Shown: positions 1-8,108 of the stretch, in pieces
Position numbering within the stretch: position 1 is the first letter of the stretch
Layout of the letters: each line of letters begins with the position of its first letter
NCBI GenBank assembly: GCA_038533155.1
Contig: JBCAZH010000002.1
Location: forward strand, 103,569 to 167,568
DNA: 64,000 nt
Source: CALBPI01 sp038533155
GTDB lineage: Bacteria; Pseudomonadota; Gammaproteobacteria; Steroidobacterales; Woeseiaceae
Direction: 5' to 3'
The notes under the pieces: generated by a model
What the model was told of the DNA's origin: nothing
Seen by the model: the letters and a program-made list of their open reading frames with translations, nothing else
Database searches by the model: none
Made by a program: the position numbers and the translations under genes

Positions 1-825
1 CCGCGCGAGTGGGTCGATGCCGGCGGTTTGCGCGTCACTTGCGGTCATCAGCACGAGGCTTGCAGCGCCGTCCGAAATCGACGATGAGCTTGCTGCGGTC
101 ACGGTGCCCGCTTTGTCAAACGCAGGCCTCAGCGTCGGAATGCGTGCGGGGTCGGAGCGGCCCGGCTCCTCATCGACTCTAACGGTGGTTTCGCCTTTGC
201 GATGTTTTACGACGACGGGCGCAATCTCCGCGTCAAATGCGCCATTGGCTTGTGCTGCCAAGGCCCGCTCAAGCGACTCGATGGCAAACGCGTCCTGCGC
301 TTCTCGGCTGAAACCGTATTTTTGCGCGGTCCGTTCGGCGAACACACCCATCATGTTGCCATCGTAGGGGTTTTGCAGGCCATCGAAGAACATATGATCC
401 AGTATTTCCTGGTGTCCCATCCGATAACCCGCTCGAGCCTTCGGCATGACGTAGGGGGCGTTGGTCATGGATTCCATGCCACCGGCAGCCATTCGGGTGG
501 CGCTACCGGCGCGGATCATGTCGGCTGCCATCATGACGGCCTTCATTCCCGAACCGCAGACTTTATTGATGGTCGTGGCGCCGCTGTGCCTGGGCAGGCC
601 TGCGCCCAACGTTGCCTGGCGGGCCGGCGCTTGGCCGAGGCCGGCGGGCAGAACGCACCCGAGGATCGATTCGTTGATCGTTTCGGGATCGACGCCGGAG
701 CCGGTTATCGCCGCACGTGTTGCAGCAGCGGATAACTCCGGCGCAGACGCGCCGGAAAGCGCCCCCTGAAAGGCGCCAATCGGGGTTCGTTTGGCGGCTG
801 CAATGACGATGTCATCAGGATTCAT
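1..825 (-). CDS. acetyl-CoA C-acyltransferase (thiolase), 3' end cut by window edge
   Basis: Thiolase-superfamily enzyme that condenses two acyl-CoA units or cleaves 3-ketoacyl-CoA. The 275 visible codons begin MNPDDIVIAAAKRTPIGAF and contain the acyl-accepting cysteine in INKVCGSGMK (Cys90), the usual position for thiolase I/II. The region MAAGGMESMTNAPYVMP is also typical. The C-terminal part with the second catalytic Cys and His lies left of the window. The start is ATG at 825, preceded by a GAGGAAC ribosome site about 7 nt upstream. It lies downstream of plsC on the same strand, 86 nt away. Biosynthetic acetoacetyl-CoA thiolase (AtoB/PhaA type) is more likely than the beta-oxidation FadA type, but the missing third prevents a firm choice. 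Confidence 0.93.
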   Translation of the reverse strand, partial: MNPDDIVIAAAKRTPIGAFQGALSGASAPELSAAATRAAITGSGVDPETINESILGCVLPAGLGQAPARQATLGAGLPRHSGATTINKVCGSGMKAVMMAADMIRAGSATRMAAGGMESMTNAPYVMPKARAGYRMGHQEILDHMFFDGLQNPYDGNMMGVFAERTAQKYGFSREAQDAFAIESLERALAAQANGAFDAEIAPVVVKHRKGETTVRVDEEPGRSDPARIPTLRPAFDKAGTVTAASSSSISDGAASLVLMTASDAQTAGIDPLAR

Positions 826-911
826 CAGAGTTCCTCGACTCAGGTGGGAGCCCGCCATTGTATCAACCTGTGACGCGTTGCAGCAGCCTCTATTGCGCCG
901 AGACGTTCGCG

Positions 912-1646
912 CTACGACTCCAGTGCCCGATCCAGCAGATCGGGTTCATCAAGACCGGTGGCGATGGCGTTGCGGACTTCGGTCATCAATTGCTCCGCCG
1001 GGCGGCTCGCGACCGCATGTGCATCGACGATGGGCAACACGTCAACTGCGATCCGACCGGGATGCGGCAGCCAACGATCCGCGGGTAGGATCTGGCGAGT
1101 CCCTTGGATCACGAGAGGTACCACCGGCAGTCCAACAGAGCGTGCCACCGCAAAGGCGCCTTTGCGGAACCGGCGCAATCCGGGCACTTCCGTAAACGTG
1201 CCTTCCGGAAAGAAGCCGATCGGCCGACCTTTTTCGGCGGCTCGTATCACTTGTCGGGTAGAGCGTGCGCTGCGTTGCACGTGCTCTCTTTCGACAAAGA
1301 ACTGCCCGATCCGGCGGAGCACGAAGCCGGCCACCGGCACATGTTGCATCTCATCTTTGATGACGAACGAAAACCCATTCGGTAGATACGCAAACAGCAG
1401 GACCCCGTCCAAGTAGCTTGCATGGTTAGCGACGACAACACACGGGCCTGCAGGCAGAAGATTCCAGCCAGTGCGGCGAGGTCGAGTGCCGGTGAGAACG
1501 AACACGGCGCGCGCGCAAGCGCGAGCTGCGTACTGCCGCCAGCTCAGTTTCGGCAGAACAATGACTAGCGAAAGACACACAACGGCACAGGTCAGAAACA
1601 CCAACCAGAAGAAAATGCCGAAAACTGTGTTGAGGATCACACTCAT
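912..1646 (-). CDS. plsC: 1-acyl-sn-glycerol-3-phosphate acyltransferase (PlsC family)
   Basis: Inner-membrane acyltransferase that acylates lysophosphatidate to phosphatidate in phospholipid synthesis. The 244-residue protein has an N-terminal hydrophobic segment (about 5-35), then the family's catalytic NHxxxxD motif as NHASYLD (His75, Asp80) and the glycerol-phosphate-binding FPEGT motif at 146-150. Length fits the short PlsC group. ATG at 1646 is preferred; an in-frame GTG at 1664 would add six residues. It is divergent from xerD and upstream of the thiolase gene. The family also includes lyso-ornithine-lipid and other lysophospholipid acyltransferases, so the exact acceptor is not certain. 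Confidence 0.88.
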   Translation of the reverse strand: MSVILNTVFGIFFWLVFLTCAVVCLSLVIVLPKLSWRQYAARACARAVFVLTGTRPRRTGWNLLPAGPCVVVANHASYLDGVLLFAYLPNGFSFVIKDEMQHVPVAGFVLRRIGQFFVEREHVQRSARSTRQVIRAAEKGRPIGFFPEGTFTEVPGLRRFRKGAFAVARSVGLPVVPLVIQGTRQILPADRWLPHPGRIAVDVLPIVDAHAVASRPAEQLMTEVRNAIATGLDEPDLLDRALES

Positions 1647-1689
1647 TTTTGTGACGCCGATCACTTTATGTTAACGCTCTTGGGTTTCT

Positions 1690-1703
1690 GTGACCGTGGT
1701 CAC
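1690..1703. promoter_or_regulatory. short palindrome in plsC/xerD intergenic region
   Basis: GTGACC and GGTCAC form perfect 6-bp arms around a GT spacer, about 45 bp upstream of plsC and 118 bp upstream of xerD. It could be an operator serving the divergent pair. No known regulator motif is recognised, and short palindromes also arise by chance. Confidence 0.25.
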
Positions 1704-1821
1704 GGCAGTCGGAGGGAGTGCTGTGAATACTCTGCGCTGTGGGCCGCGAGCCTTATGGCGGACGGGCGTTGGTTCCAACCAGAAACTCCGGTGATATGAC
1801 ACCAGGACACGCAGTATACAG

Positions 1822-2760
1822 ATGGCTTTGATGGCGACAAACGACGAGAGTGGCAGCGGCGGCAAATTGGCGGCGGCCGAACAGATCATCGATAAGTTTC
1901 TCGATGCGATCTGGATGGAACGCGGCCTGTCGAAAAACACGCTCGGTGCATACCGTGCTGACCTCATGTCTTTAGCGAAATGGCTGCAGCAGTCCGATGT
2001 TGCGGTTGAGCGTGCGACGAAAGATAACTTGCTCGGCTTCATCAACTGGCGGGTTGAAGAGGGCGCAAAGCCGCGTTCGACGGCACGTCAGCTGTCGAGT
2101 TTTCGCCGTTTCTTCCGTTATTTGACGGCCGAGGGTGTGCGCGAAGACGATCCGACTGTGGACATCGCGATGCCTCGAATCGGGCGCAGCTTGCCTAAGA
2201 CTCTGACCGAAGATGAGGTCGAAGCGCTCTTAGCTGCGCCGAATGTTTCTGAGCCATTGGGTCACCGCGACCGTGCGATGCTGGAGTTGCTCTACGCGAC
2301 CGGTTTGCGCGTCACGGAACTGATTAGTTTGAAACAGTCCCAGGTCAACTTGAACCAGGGCGTGCTGCGGATCGTTGGAAAAGGCGACCGCGAGCGACTC
2401 ATCCCTCTTGGCGAGGAATCTCAGCGCTGGCTGCAGGACTTTATCGAGGGGCCGCGGCTCGAAATTCTACTCGAGCGTCAGACCGAGTATCTGTTCCCAA
2501 CCCGGCGCGGTGATCGTATGACGCGTCAGGCGTTCTGGCACATCATCAAGCGCTATGCTCAGAAAGCGAATATTCCCGATGGGCTATCGCCGCATTCTCT
2601 GCGACATGCATTTGCAACACACTTGCTCAACCACGGCGCGGATTTGCGCGTTGTCCAAATGTTGCTTGGTCACAGCGATTTGTCGACGACGCAGATCTAC
2701 ACGCACGTTGCTCGTGAGCGGATGAAAGAGTTGCACGAGAGGCATCACCCGCGCGGGTGA
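1822..2760 (+). CDS. xerD: site-specific tyrosine recombinase XerD
   Basis: Subunit of the XerCD recombinase that resolves chromosome dimers at dif during division. The 312-residue protein has the N-terminal SAM-like core-binding domain (about 20-105) and the C-terminal catalytic domain with the full tyrosine-recombinase set: Arg163 (GLRVTEL), Lys187 (GKGDRE), His258 and Arg261 (HSLRHAF), His284 (LLGHSDLS) and nucleophile Tyr293 (QIYTH). Placement directly before dsbC is the classical gammaproteobacterial xerD-dsbC order, which favours XerD over XerC. ATG at 1822 is used; a second ATG at 1831 is possible. Nothing suggests an element-encoded integrase. Confidence 0.95.
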   Translation: MALMATNDESGSGGKLAAAEQIIDKFLDAIWMERGLSKNTLGAYRADLMSLAKWLQQSDVAVERATKDNLLGFINWRVEEGAKPRSTARQLSSFRRFFRYLTAEGVREDDPTVDIAMPRIGRSLPKTLTEDEVEALLAAPNVSEPLGHRDRAMLELLYATGLRVTELISLKQSQVNLNQGVLRIVGKGDRERLIPLGEESQRWLQDFIEGPRLEILLERQTEYLFPTRRGDRMTRQAFWHIIKRYAQKANIPDGLSPHSLRHAFATHLLNHGADLRVVQMLLGHSDLSTTQIYTHVARERMKELHERHHPRG

Positions 2761-2891
2761 GGCGAGAGTGGGCGATCGGCCCGTAATATTCTCGGTTGAA
2801 CCAAGGTCCTGATAGATTGTCCACCAACTTGTCGCCGCCGGCGGCAACATGGGATCATTTGCTCATGCGAGTACCTCGGAGCTCAATCAGT

Positions 2892-3641
2892 ATGAAAGCA
2901 CTCTTAATGTGTGTGGCGTGGATCGCTGCCGCCACCGCGACGGTCGTCCAGGCCGACTCAGCCCCAACCGAAACCGAACTGAAAGCGGTTCAGGCGCTCG
3001 TCCACGAGCGATTCCCGCGGATCGCGCCCGAGAGCGTGAAACGCTCGGATGTCCCAGGCATGTTCGAGATTCAACAGGGCGTGCTTGTTGCGTACATATC
3101 AACCGACGGCAGGTATCTGGTCCAAGGTAACGTCATCGACTTAGAAACCGACGTCAACATCACCGAGCAAAGCATCGCGACCGGCCGTCGGGACTTCATG
3201 TCTGGCCTCGACGTCGAGGGCATCGTATTCGCGCCACGAGACGCGAAGCACATGGTCACGGTTTTCACGGATATCGATTGCACGTTCTGCCGCAAGCTCC
3301 ACCGCGAGATCGCCAGCTACAATGACGCCGGAATCGCGGTGCGCTACTTGATGTACCCACGCAGCGGACCGAATACGCGGTCCTGGGAAAAGGCGGAAGA
3401 AGTGTGGTGCGCCTCGGATCAGCGGGACGCTATGACCCGTGCGAAGAATGATCAAACGCTGCCGTCAGCGGAATGCGATGCCAGCGCGATCAACGATCAC
3501 TTCCAAGCCGGATTGGGTATTGGCTTGTCCGGTACGCCAGCGATCGTGCTGGAAGACGGCACGCTGATTAGCGGTTACTTACCGGCTGCGGAGCTATTGT
3601 CGGAAATCGAAGGTCCGGCCAGCGATAGCGGCGACCGCTAG
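2892..3641 (+). CDS. dsbC: thiol:disulfide isomerase DsbC, periplasmic
   Basis: Periplasmic disulfide isomerase that reshuffles wrong disulfides and is kept reduced by DsbD. From ATG at 2892 (249 residues) the protein opens with a signal peptide (1-22, cleavage near VQADS), followed by the DsbC/G dimerisation domain and a thioredoxin fold. The active site is CTFC at 130-133, the cis-proline is in GTPAI (Pro216), and a second cysteine pair (Cys173, Cys195) matches the structural disulfide of DsbC. The in-frame upstream starts would put 32 non-signal residues ahead of the signal peptide, so 2892 is chosen; a CGGAG lies about 11 nt before it. The stop overlaps that of the convergent ferredoxin gene by 4 bp. 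Confidence 0.94.
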   Translation: MKALLMCVAWIAAATATVVQADSAPTETELKAVQALVHERFPRIAPESVKRSDVPGMFEIQQGVLVAYISTDGRYLVQGNVIDLETDVNITEQSIATGRRDFMSGLDVEGIVFAPRDAKHMVTVFTDIDCTFCRKLHREIASYNDAGIAVRYLMYPRSGPNTRSWEKAEEVWCASDQRDAMTRAKNDQTLPSAECDASAINDHFQAGLGIGLSGTPAIVLEDGTLISGYLPAAELLSEIEGPASDSGDR

Positions 3642-3961
3642 CGTTCCAGATGCTCGAGTTTGTCGTCGACTTCCTTCCAGTCGTCGGCATCCTCGGGTGG
3701 TTCCTTTGCTTCGGTGATCACAGGCCATTGCGCTGAGAGCTCCGCATTCAGTTCCAGAAACTCTTCCTGGCCTGCCGGGATCTCGTCCTCAGAATAAATT
3801 GCCTCGACCGGACATTCGGGCTCACACAGCGTGCAGTCGATGCACTCATCCGGATCGATGACCAGGAAATTTGGGCCTTCATGGAAGCAGTCGACCGGGC
3901 ATACCTCGACGCAATCGGTGTATTTGCATTTAATGCAAGATTGGGTGACAACAAAGGTCAT
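3638..3961 (-). CDS. fdxA: 7Fe ferredoxin (3Fe-4S plus 4Fe-4S), FdxA type
   Basis: Small electron carrier. The 107-residue protein starts MTFVVTQSCIKCKYTDC. Cys9, Cys17 and Cys50 fit the 3Fe-4S cluster ligands; Cys21, Cys40, Cys43 and Cys46 fit the 4Fe-4S set; Cys12 and Cys25 are additional. The acidic C-terminal tail (about 60-107) is typical of the Azotobacter/Pseudomonas FdA family. The gene stands alone between convergent dsbC and the Nudix gene 47 bp upstream. Physiological partners cannot be told from the context. Confidence 0.93.
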   Translation of the reverse strand: MTFVVTQSCIKCKYTDCVEVCPVDCFHEGPNFLVIDPDECIDCTLCEPECPVEAIYSEDEIPAGQEEFLELNAELSAQWPVITEAKEPPEDADDWKEVDDKLEHLER

Positions 3962-4007
3962 ACTTCAGCGAAACTCCAATGCTTAATGGGTAAAGCGTAG
4001 CGCGAAC

Positions 4008-4550
4008 CTAAGCGGTTTGATAGATCCTGCGCTCGGCCGTGTGCAGGTGCACGCCCCGATCCTGACCGCCGTCTTCAACCCACTTGCGCAGTGCGAACGT
4101 GCCGCTGGGAAACGCGATTTCGTCCCAGGGGATCTCATCGGGTGTGACCATTTTGCAGTCGAGGCTCTCGGGTCCTGGTGCGAAATCGGAGATGAGCGAG
4201 GCGGTGAAGAAAACGTGTACCTGGCCGGCATGCGGGACATCTACCGCAGCAAACAGCCGGTGAATCTCGACCTCGGCCATGGCTTCTTCCTGAGTTTCGC
4301 GCGCCGCGCCTTCGGCCATGGATTCTTGGAGCTCCATGAAACCTGCAGGCACAGTCCAATAGCCATGGCGAGGCTCGATCGCGCGCTTGCAGAGCAAGAT
4401 CTTGCCATCGCGCTCCGGCACACAGCCCACGACAATCTTCGGATTTTGGTAGTGGATCATCCCGCAGTTCGGACAAACCCACCGCTCGTGGGTATCGCCC
4501 TCGGGCACGGCCCGCTCGACCTTATGTCCGCAGTTGGAACAGAAATTCAT
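4008..4550 (-). CDS. Nudix hydrolase with N-terminal zinc ribbon
   Basis: Hydrolase of nucleoside diphosphates linked to another moiety. The 180-residue protein has a four-cysteine zinc ribbon (Cys4, Cys7, Cys26, Cys29) followed by the Nudix fold. The Nudix box is complete from Gly70 to about Ala92, with Glu76 and the R-E-T-Q-E-E core at 84-89. This architecture is related to the NudC-type ribbon but shorter, as in small Nudix_N_2 proteins; NADH, ADP-ribose or FAD are possible substrates. The start is ATG at 4550; an in-frame extension to 4652 would run through tRNA-Leu and is rejected. Confidence 0.87.
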   Translation of the reverse strand: MNFCSNCGHKVERAVPEGDTHERWVCPNCGMIHYQNPKIVVGCVPERDGKILLCKRAIEPRHGYWTVPAGFMELQESMAEGAARETQEEAMAEVEIHRLFAAVDVPHAGQVHVFFTASLISDFAPGPESLDCKMVTPDEIPWDEIAFPSGTFALRKWVEDGGQDRGVHLHTAERRIYQTA

Positions 4551-4608
4551 GTTGTGCTCGCCTTGACCGAGACCAGACTGCACACGGCGAATGTCCCGTT
4601 GGGGGATG

Positions 4609-4695
4609 TGGTACCAGAGGTCGGACTCGAACCGACACGCTATTGCTAGCAAGGGATTTTGAATCCCTCGTGTCTACCAATTCCACCACTCTGGC
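4609..4695 (-). tRNA. tRNA-Leu (anticodon CAA)
   Basis: An 87-nt type II tRNA with encoded CCA. The acceptor 5' strand GCCAGAG pairs with CTCTGGT. The anticodon arm AGGGA/TCCCT encloses loop TTCAAAA, giving anticodon CAA (reads UUG). The long variable arm has a GCTA/TAGC stem, and the T arm GTCGG-TTCGAGT-CCGAC is canonical. The layout matches enterobacterial tRNA-Leu(CAA). The first acceptor pair is G1-U72 instead of G-C. Confidence 0.96.
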
Positions 4696-4772
4696 AGTAC
4701 GTCGCGCAATTCTAGCGCAAAGCGCGCACGATAGAAGCCCTCGAAGTGCGAAAATTTTTTCTACATCAGTGC

Positions 4773-4799
4773 GACCTTTTCGGTAGGGCTGGCATCTAA
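4773..4799 (+). promoter_or_regulatory. candidate ECF (RpoE-like) promoter of the sigma-factor gene
   Basis: GACCTT at 4773-4778 and TCTAA at 4795-4799 are separated by 16 nt, close to the RpoE-type GAACTT-N16-TCTGA pattern. The transcript would begin at about 4805-4806, on top of the ATG at 4806, and no Shine-Dalgarno sequence is visible. This suggests leaderless, autoregulated expression. It is inferred from pattern matching only. Confidence 0.4.
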
Positions 4800-4805
4800 G
4801 CAAAC

Positions 4806-5387
4806 ATGAGCACCTTTCGCGGCATTGAAATTGATGAAGTCACGCTACGTCGAGCCCAAAAAGGGGACCGTCGCGCAATGTCGGAAATCTGTCGGCGATT
4901 TGCGCCCGCGGTGCTGACACTGTGCTTCCGGATCACTGGCGACCGATCGCTGGCAGATGATCTGACTCAGGAGACGTTCGTTGAGGTCATTCGCGGTCTG
5001 CAGCATTTCCGTGCGGAGTCGAGCCTCGCGACGTGGATTCGCCATATCGCGGTGAGTCGCTGCTTGATGCATCGCCGGCAGGCATGGAGTCGACGCGTGA
5101 GCGCATTGCCGGAACCCACCGATGTGGCGGACGCGACGAATCTTGCCGCGTCTCATGCCGTTGAACACGACCTGGCGGCGGCACTGCAAGCGCTGCCAGA
5201 AGTCCAGCGAACAGTGGTTTGGCTACATGATGTCGAAGGTTGGACGCACAAGGAAATCGCTGCGGCGACGGGTCGCAGCGTGAGCTTTTCGAAATCAAGT
5301 TTATCTCGCGCGCGGGCGGCGCTTCGCGCGTGGCACGAGCAAATTGAGGAATCCTCGCCCAGGGCACTGCGGCCGGTGGCGAGTTGA
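4806..5387 (+). CDS. ECF-type RNA polymerase sigma factor
   Basis: Alternative sigma-70 family factor directing RNA polymerase to a small regulon. The 193-residue protein has only regions 2 and 4. Region 2 (about 24-92) includes the -10-recognition core DDLTQETFVEVIRGL, and region 4 (about 120-175) has the helix-turn-helix WTHKEIAAATGRSVSFSKSS. Both domains are of normal length. The next gene, 9 nt downstream, encodes a one-TM protein that is a good candidate anti-sigma factor, followed by an exported PDZ protein. The gene is divergent from tRNA-Leu. The signal it answers to is unknown, but the partners point to envelope sensing. Confidence 0.9.
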   Translation: MSTFRGIEIDEVTLRRAQKGDRRAMSEICRRFAPAVLTLCFRITGDRSLADDLTQETFVEVIRGLQHFRAESSLATWIRHIAVSRCLMHRRQAWSRRVSALPEPTDVADATNLAASHAVEHDLAAALQALPEVQRTVVWLHDVEGWTHKEIAAATGRSVSFSKSSLSRARAALRAWHEQIEESSPRALRPVAS

Positions 5388-5396
5388 GGTGGCGAC

Positions 5397-5933
5397 ATGA
5401 ACGATGCGGATAACGAAATGATGGCGAACCAGCTGCGCGAGTTGCCGTTGCTGGAGCCTGACGCTGATCTTCTTGCGCGGTTAGATGAGATCAGTCTCGG
5501 CACGGCTGCGCCAACGCGGTCTGCCACGCGTCACTGGGGGCTGGCAGCGATGTTACTGGTCGGGGTGGCGGCGGCCTTTGTAGCGCTTCCTAGATGGATG
5601 GCGTCCACCGATTCCGGCACCGAGATTCTCGCCTCTGATTCACCGAATGCGTCCCGCGTCACTAGCGAGCTTAGTGACTTGTCACAGTTAATTGCGCGAT
5701 CCGCGGTGCTTGACGAAGTCAATGCAACCCTCCCAGATCGCCAACGAGTCATGAACGTTCGCGACGCGGGGCGCATTACGGCGATCGAGGACAGAGTCGC
5801 TCGGTTGGATATGGCGCTTTCCAGTCCCGCGGTCGACAGATCGGCACGCGCCGAGTTGCTAAAGCAGCGTGTTGGGTTGATGGACGATCTGGTCGACTTG
5901 CGTGCAGGCGTGCCGGCGCAGCAGTGGTTGTAA
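5397..5933 (+). CDS. single-pass membrane protein, probable anti-sigma factor
   Basis: A 178-residue protein with a short acidic cytoplasmic part (1-45, ELPLLEPDADLLARL), one transmembrane helix (about 47-65) and a helical periplasmic part of about 110 residues rich in Arg/Asp. It lacks the HxxxCxxC motif of zinc anti-sigma domains, so sequence alone does not prove the role. It sits 9 nt after the ECF sigma gene with a GAGGTGGCGAC ribosome site, in the usual place and topology for an anti-sigma factor. The periplasmic domain could be the sensor or the protease target. The functional assignment is an inference from context. Confidence 0.65.
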   Translation: MNDADNEMMANQLRELPLLEPDADLLARLDEISLGTAAPTRSATRHWGLAAMLLVGVAAAFVALPRWMASTDSGTEILASDSPNASRVTSELSDLSQLIARSAVLDEVNATLPDRQRVMNVRDAGRITAIEDRVARLDMALSSPAVDRSARAELLKQRVGLMDDLVDLRAGVPAQQWL

Positions 5934-5963
5934 CCACGTTTCACGGATTCTAAGGACACACAA

Positions 5964-6992
5964 ATGAAGATTTTCGGAATGATAGGCCTGATTGCAGGTT
6001 CGCTAATAGCCGGTTCGGCGTTGGCGCAGGATAGCGGTGAGGAAATGCGTGCGAAGGAAATCGAATTGCGCGCCGCCGAAGAACAGTTACGCGATGCCGA
6101 GGCGCGATTGGCAGAGGCGGCCGAGGAGGTGGCGCGTTTGTCGACCCGCGTTCGAGTGGATGCTTTGGGAGCCGGATCACCCAGAACTGTTGTCTTCAAC
6201 GCGCGATCGCGGCCACGTCTGGGCGTACAGCTTTCCAATCGACTGCTGAATGGCGACCCTTCGGATGAGGGTTTGGTGATTGCTGGTGTGCTGCCTGGCA
6301 GCGTCGCCGAGGCAGGCGGCATCGAGGCAGGAGACATCCTGCTGGCACTTGGCGACACGTCGTTAAACGATCTTTCAATCGGCCAGGCGTCTCGGGCAAT
6401 AGAACGCATGCTGTCGGAGCGAGTCGATGGCGATCTGGTGGTTGCCAAGGTGCAGCGGGCCGGCGATGTGTTGGAGAAATCCTTGGTGCTCGACTCGGAT
6501 CTTTCGGCCGCGCTGAGCGACGGGGTGCAGGTATTTACGATGTCACCCGACTCCGAGGATTTCGTATTCACGGTCGACGGCGTTGACGTGTTGGAAGGCC
6601 TAGATTTCGAGGCGCTTGACCAGGACGGCATCATGCAATTCGTCGAAGGTGGGAACGAGCGATTCTGGTTCTTGCAGGGCGACACGCCCTGGGGCGACAT
6701 GGAACTCACTGAACTCAATGAAGGCTTGGGCGAGTACTTCGGTGTTCCAGAGGGATTGCTGGTGGTTGACGTGCCTGCCGACTCAGATTTGGGTTTCAAG
6801 GCAGGTGATGTGATCCAGAGCATCGGTGGTCGCGCGCCGAGGGACATTGGGCATGCCTTGCGGATTCTGGGTTCGTATGAGCCCGGCGAGACTTTGGATG
6901 TAGATATCGTTCGTCAAAAGCGCCCGCAGACGATAGCGATCGAGATTCCAGAGCGCGAACGTAACTTCCGAATTGAGACCTTTCGACGGTAG
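5964..6992 (+). CDS. exported protein with two PDZ domains
   Basis: A 342-residue protein with a clear signal peptide (1-22, cleavage after SALA), an Ala/Glu-rich coiled coil (about 25-60), a first PDZ domain at roughly 73-160 (LGVQLSN, LPGSVAEAGGIEAGDILLALGD) and a second near 255-335 (GVPEGLLVVDVPADSDLGFKAGD). No protease catalytic domain is present, so it is not a DegS/DegP. It lies 30 nt after the probable anti-sigma gene, so it may bind exposed C-termini of envelope proteins and tune release of the sigma factor, or be a structural output of the regulon. Function beyond peptide binding is not known. Confidence 0.82.
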   Translation: MKIFGMIGLIAGSLIAGSALAQDSGEEMRAKEIELRAAEEQLRDAEARLAEAAEEVARLSTRVRVDALGAGSPRTVVFNARSRPRLGVQLSNRLLNGDPSDEGLVIAGVLPGSVAEAGGIEAGDILLALGDTSLNDLSIGQASRAIERMLSERVDGDLVVAKVQRAGDVLEKSLVLDSDLSAALSDGVQVFTMSPDSEDFVFTVDGVDVLEGLDFEALDQDGIMQFVEGGNERFWFLQGDTPWGDMELTELNEGLGEYFGVPEGLLVVDVPADSDLGFKAGDVIQSIGGRAPRDIGHALRILGSYEPGETLDVDIVRQKRPQTIAIEIPERERNFRIETFRR

Positions 6993-7058
6993 CGCCACGC
7001 GGCTGGTGCGACCAACAAATCACTGCTTGGCGCGTGGGCTGCTGGTAGCATGCGCGCC

Positions 7059-8108
7059 ATGCAGCCCGACGATTTCGACTACACGCTACCTGAGCACCTG
7101 ATCGCTCGGTATCCGACGGATCAGCGCAGTAGCGCTCGATTACTGGTGGTCGGTCAGCAGGATCATCGGAAGCACGAAGATCGAGTGGTCTCCGATCTGC
7201 CCGAGCTGCTGCAGGCTGGTGATCTACTGGTCGTTAACAACACTCGTGTTATCCCAGCCCGTTTGTTTGGGCGTCGCAGGACCGGGGCGAAGATCGAGAT
7301 TCTGCTAGAGCGCCAATTGGCCGAAGATCTCGCCACGGCGCAACTCCGAGCCAATCGAAAACCGAAAGTGGGTGAGCCGTTTGCCATCGTCGACACCAAT
7401 GACGAAGCCGTCGCGAATGCAAGCCTCGTCGAGCGTGAGGGTCGCTTCTTCCAGTTGCGCTTCGACCGATCCATAGCTGTAATCACGGAGCGAGCTGGCC
7501 ATATTCCGCTGCCGCCGTACATTGATCGGCAGGACGAAGCGCTGGATGCCGAGCGTTATCAGACGGTATACGCGAAGACGCCTGGAGCGGTCGCCGCACC
7601 AACTGCGGGGTTGCACTTTGACCAACTTCTGTTGGATGCCCTGAAGTCTCGTGGCATCGAGCGGGCCGCTGTGACGTTGCATGTTGCAGCCGGGACGTTT
7701 CAACCATTGGACGATCGACAACTGGAGCGTGGCAAGCTGCATCAGGAGTGGTTTAGCGTGCCAGCTAGTGTCGTCGAAGCAGTGAGGTCAACGCGGGCTC
7801 GGAACGGTCGTGTGGTTGCCGTTGGCACGACGGCTATGCGCGCGCTGGAAAGTGCGGCATTGAGCGGCACGTTGCAGCCGACAGAAGGCGACACAGACTT
7901 GTTTATCCGGCCGGGGTTCGAGTTTCAGGTTGTCGATGTTCTGATGACGAATTTTCACTTGCCGCGTTCGTCTTTGATGATGTTGGTCGGGGCGTTTGCC
8001 GGGACTGAGCGGATCCTGTCGGCATACCGGCATGCTTTGGCTCACGATTACCGGTTTTTTAGCTACGGCGATGCGATGTTGCTCACCAGAGCGAGCGGGG
8101 CACCATGA
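7059..8108 (+). CDS. queA: S-adenosylmethionine:tRNA ribosyltransferase-isomerase QueA
   Basis: Transfers and isomerises the ribosyl group of SAM onto preQ1-modified tRNA to make epoxyqueuosine at wobble position 34. Family landmarks are present: DFDYTLPEHLIARYP at the start, VNNTRVIPARLFG, PTAGLHFD in the middle and TNFHLPRSSLMMLVGAFAG near the end. The 349-residue length is normal. ATG at 7059 aligns with the E. coli start (Met four residues before the conserved Asp-Phe); an ATG at 7050 would add three residues. The stop overlaps the tgt start as ATGA, so the two are translationally coupled. Confidence 0.96.
   Translation: MQPDDFDYTLPEHLIARYPTDQRSSARLLVVGQQDHRKHEDRVVSDLPELLQAGDLLVVNNTRVIPARLFGRRRTGAKIEILLERQLAEDLATAQLRANRKPKVGEPFAIVDTNDEAVANASLVEREGRFFQLRFDRSIAVITERAGHIPLPPYIDRQDEALDAERYQTVYAKTPGAVAAPTAGLHFDQLLLDALKSRGIERAAVTLHVAAGTFQPLDDRQLERGKLHQEWFSVPASVVEAVRSTRARNGRVVAVGTTAMRALESAALSGTLQPTEGDTDLFIRPGFEFQVVDVLMTNFHLPRSSLMMLVGAFAGTERILSAYRHALAHDYRFFSYGDAMLLTRASGAP

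Noticed and set aside
17..769. Plus-strand open frames at the left edge
   Set aside because: The minus strand encodes an uninterrupted thiolase with catalytic Cys90 across the same region.
1822..2760. Phage or genomic-island integrase
   Set aside because: The sequence and the xerD-dsbC context are those of the housekeeping recombinase; no att repeats or mobile genes flank it, and the nearby tRNA-Leu is intact.
4551..4652. N-terminal extension of the Nudix gene
   Set aside because: It would translate through tRNA-Leu(CAA); the internal ATG at 4550 starts right before the zinc ribbon.
5531..6847. 438-codon open frame on the minus strand antisense to the PDZ gene
   Set aside because: Ser/Thr/Pro/Arg-rich with no domain; it mirrors the third-position bias of the plus-strand genes, which have clear domains.
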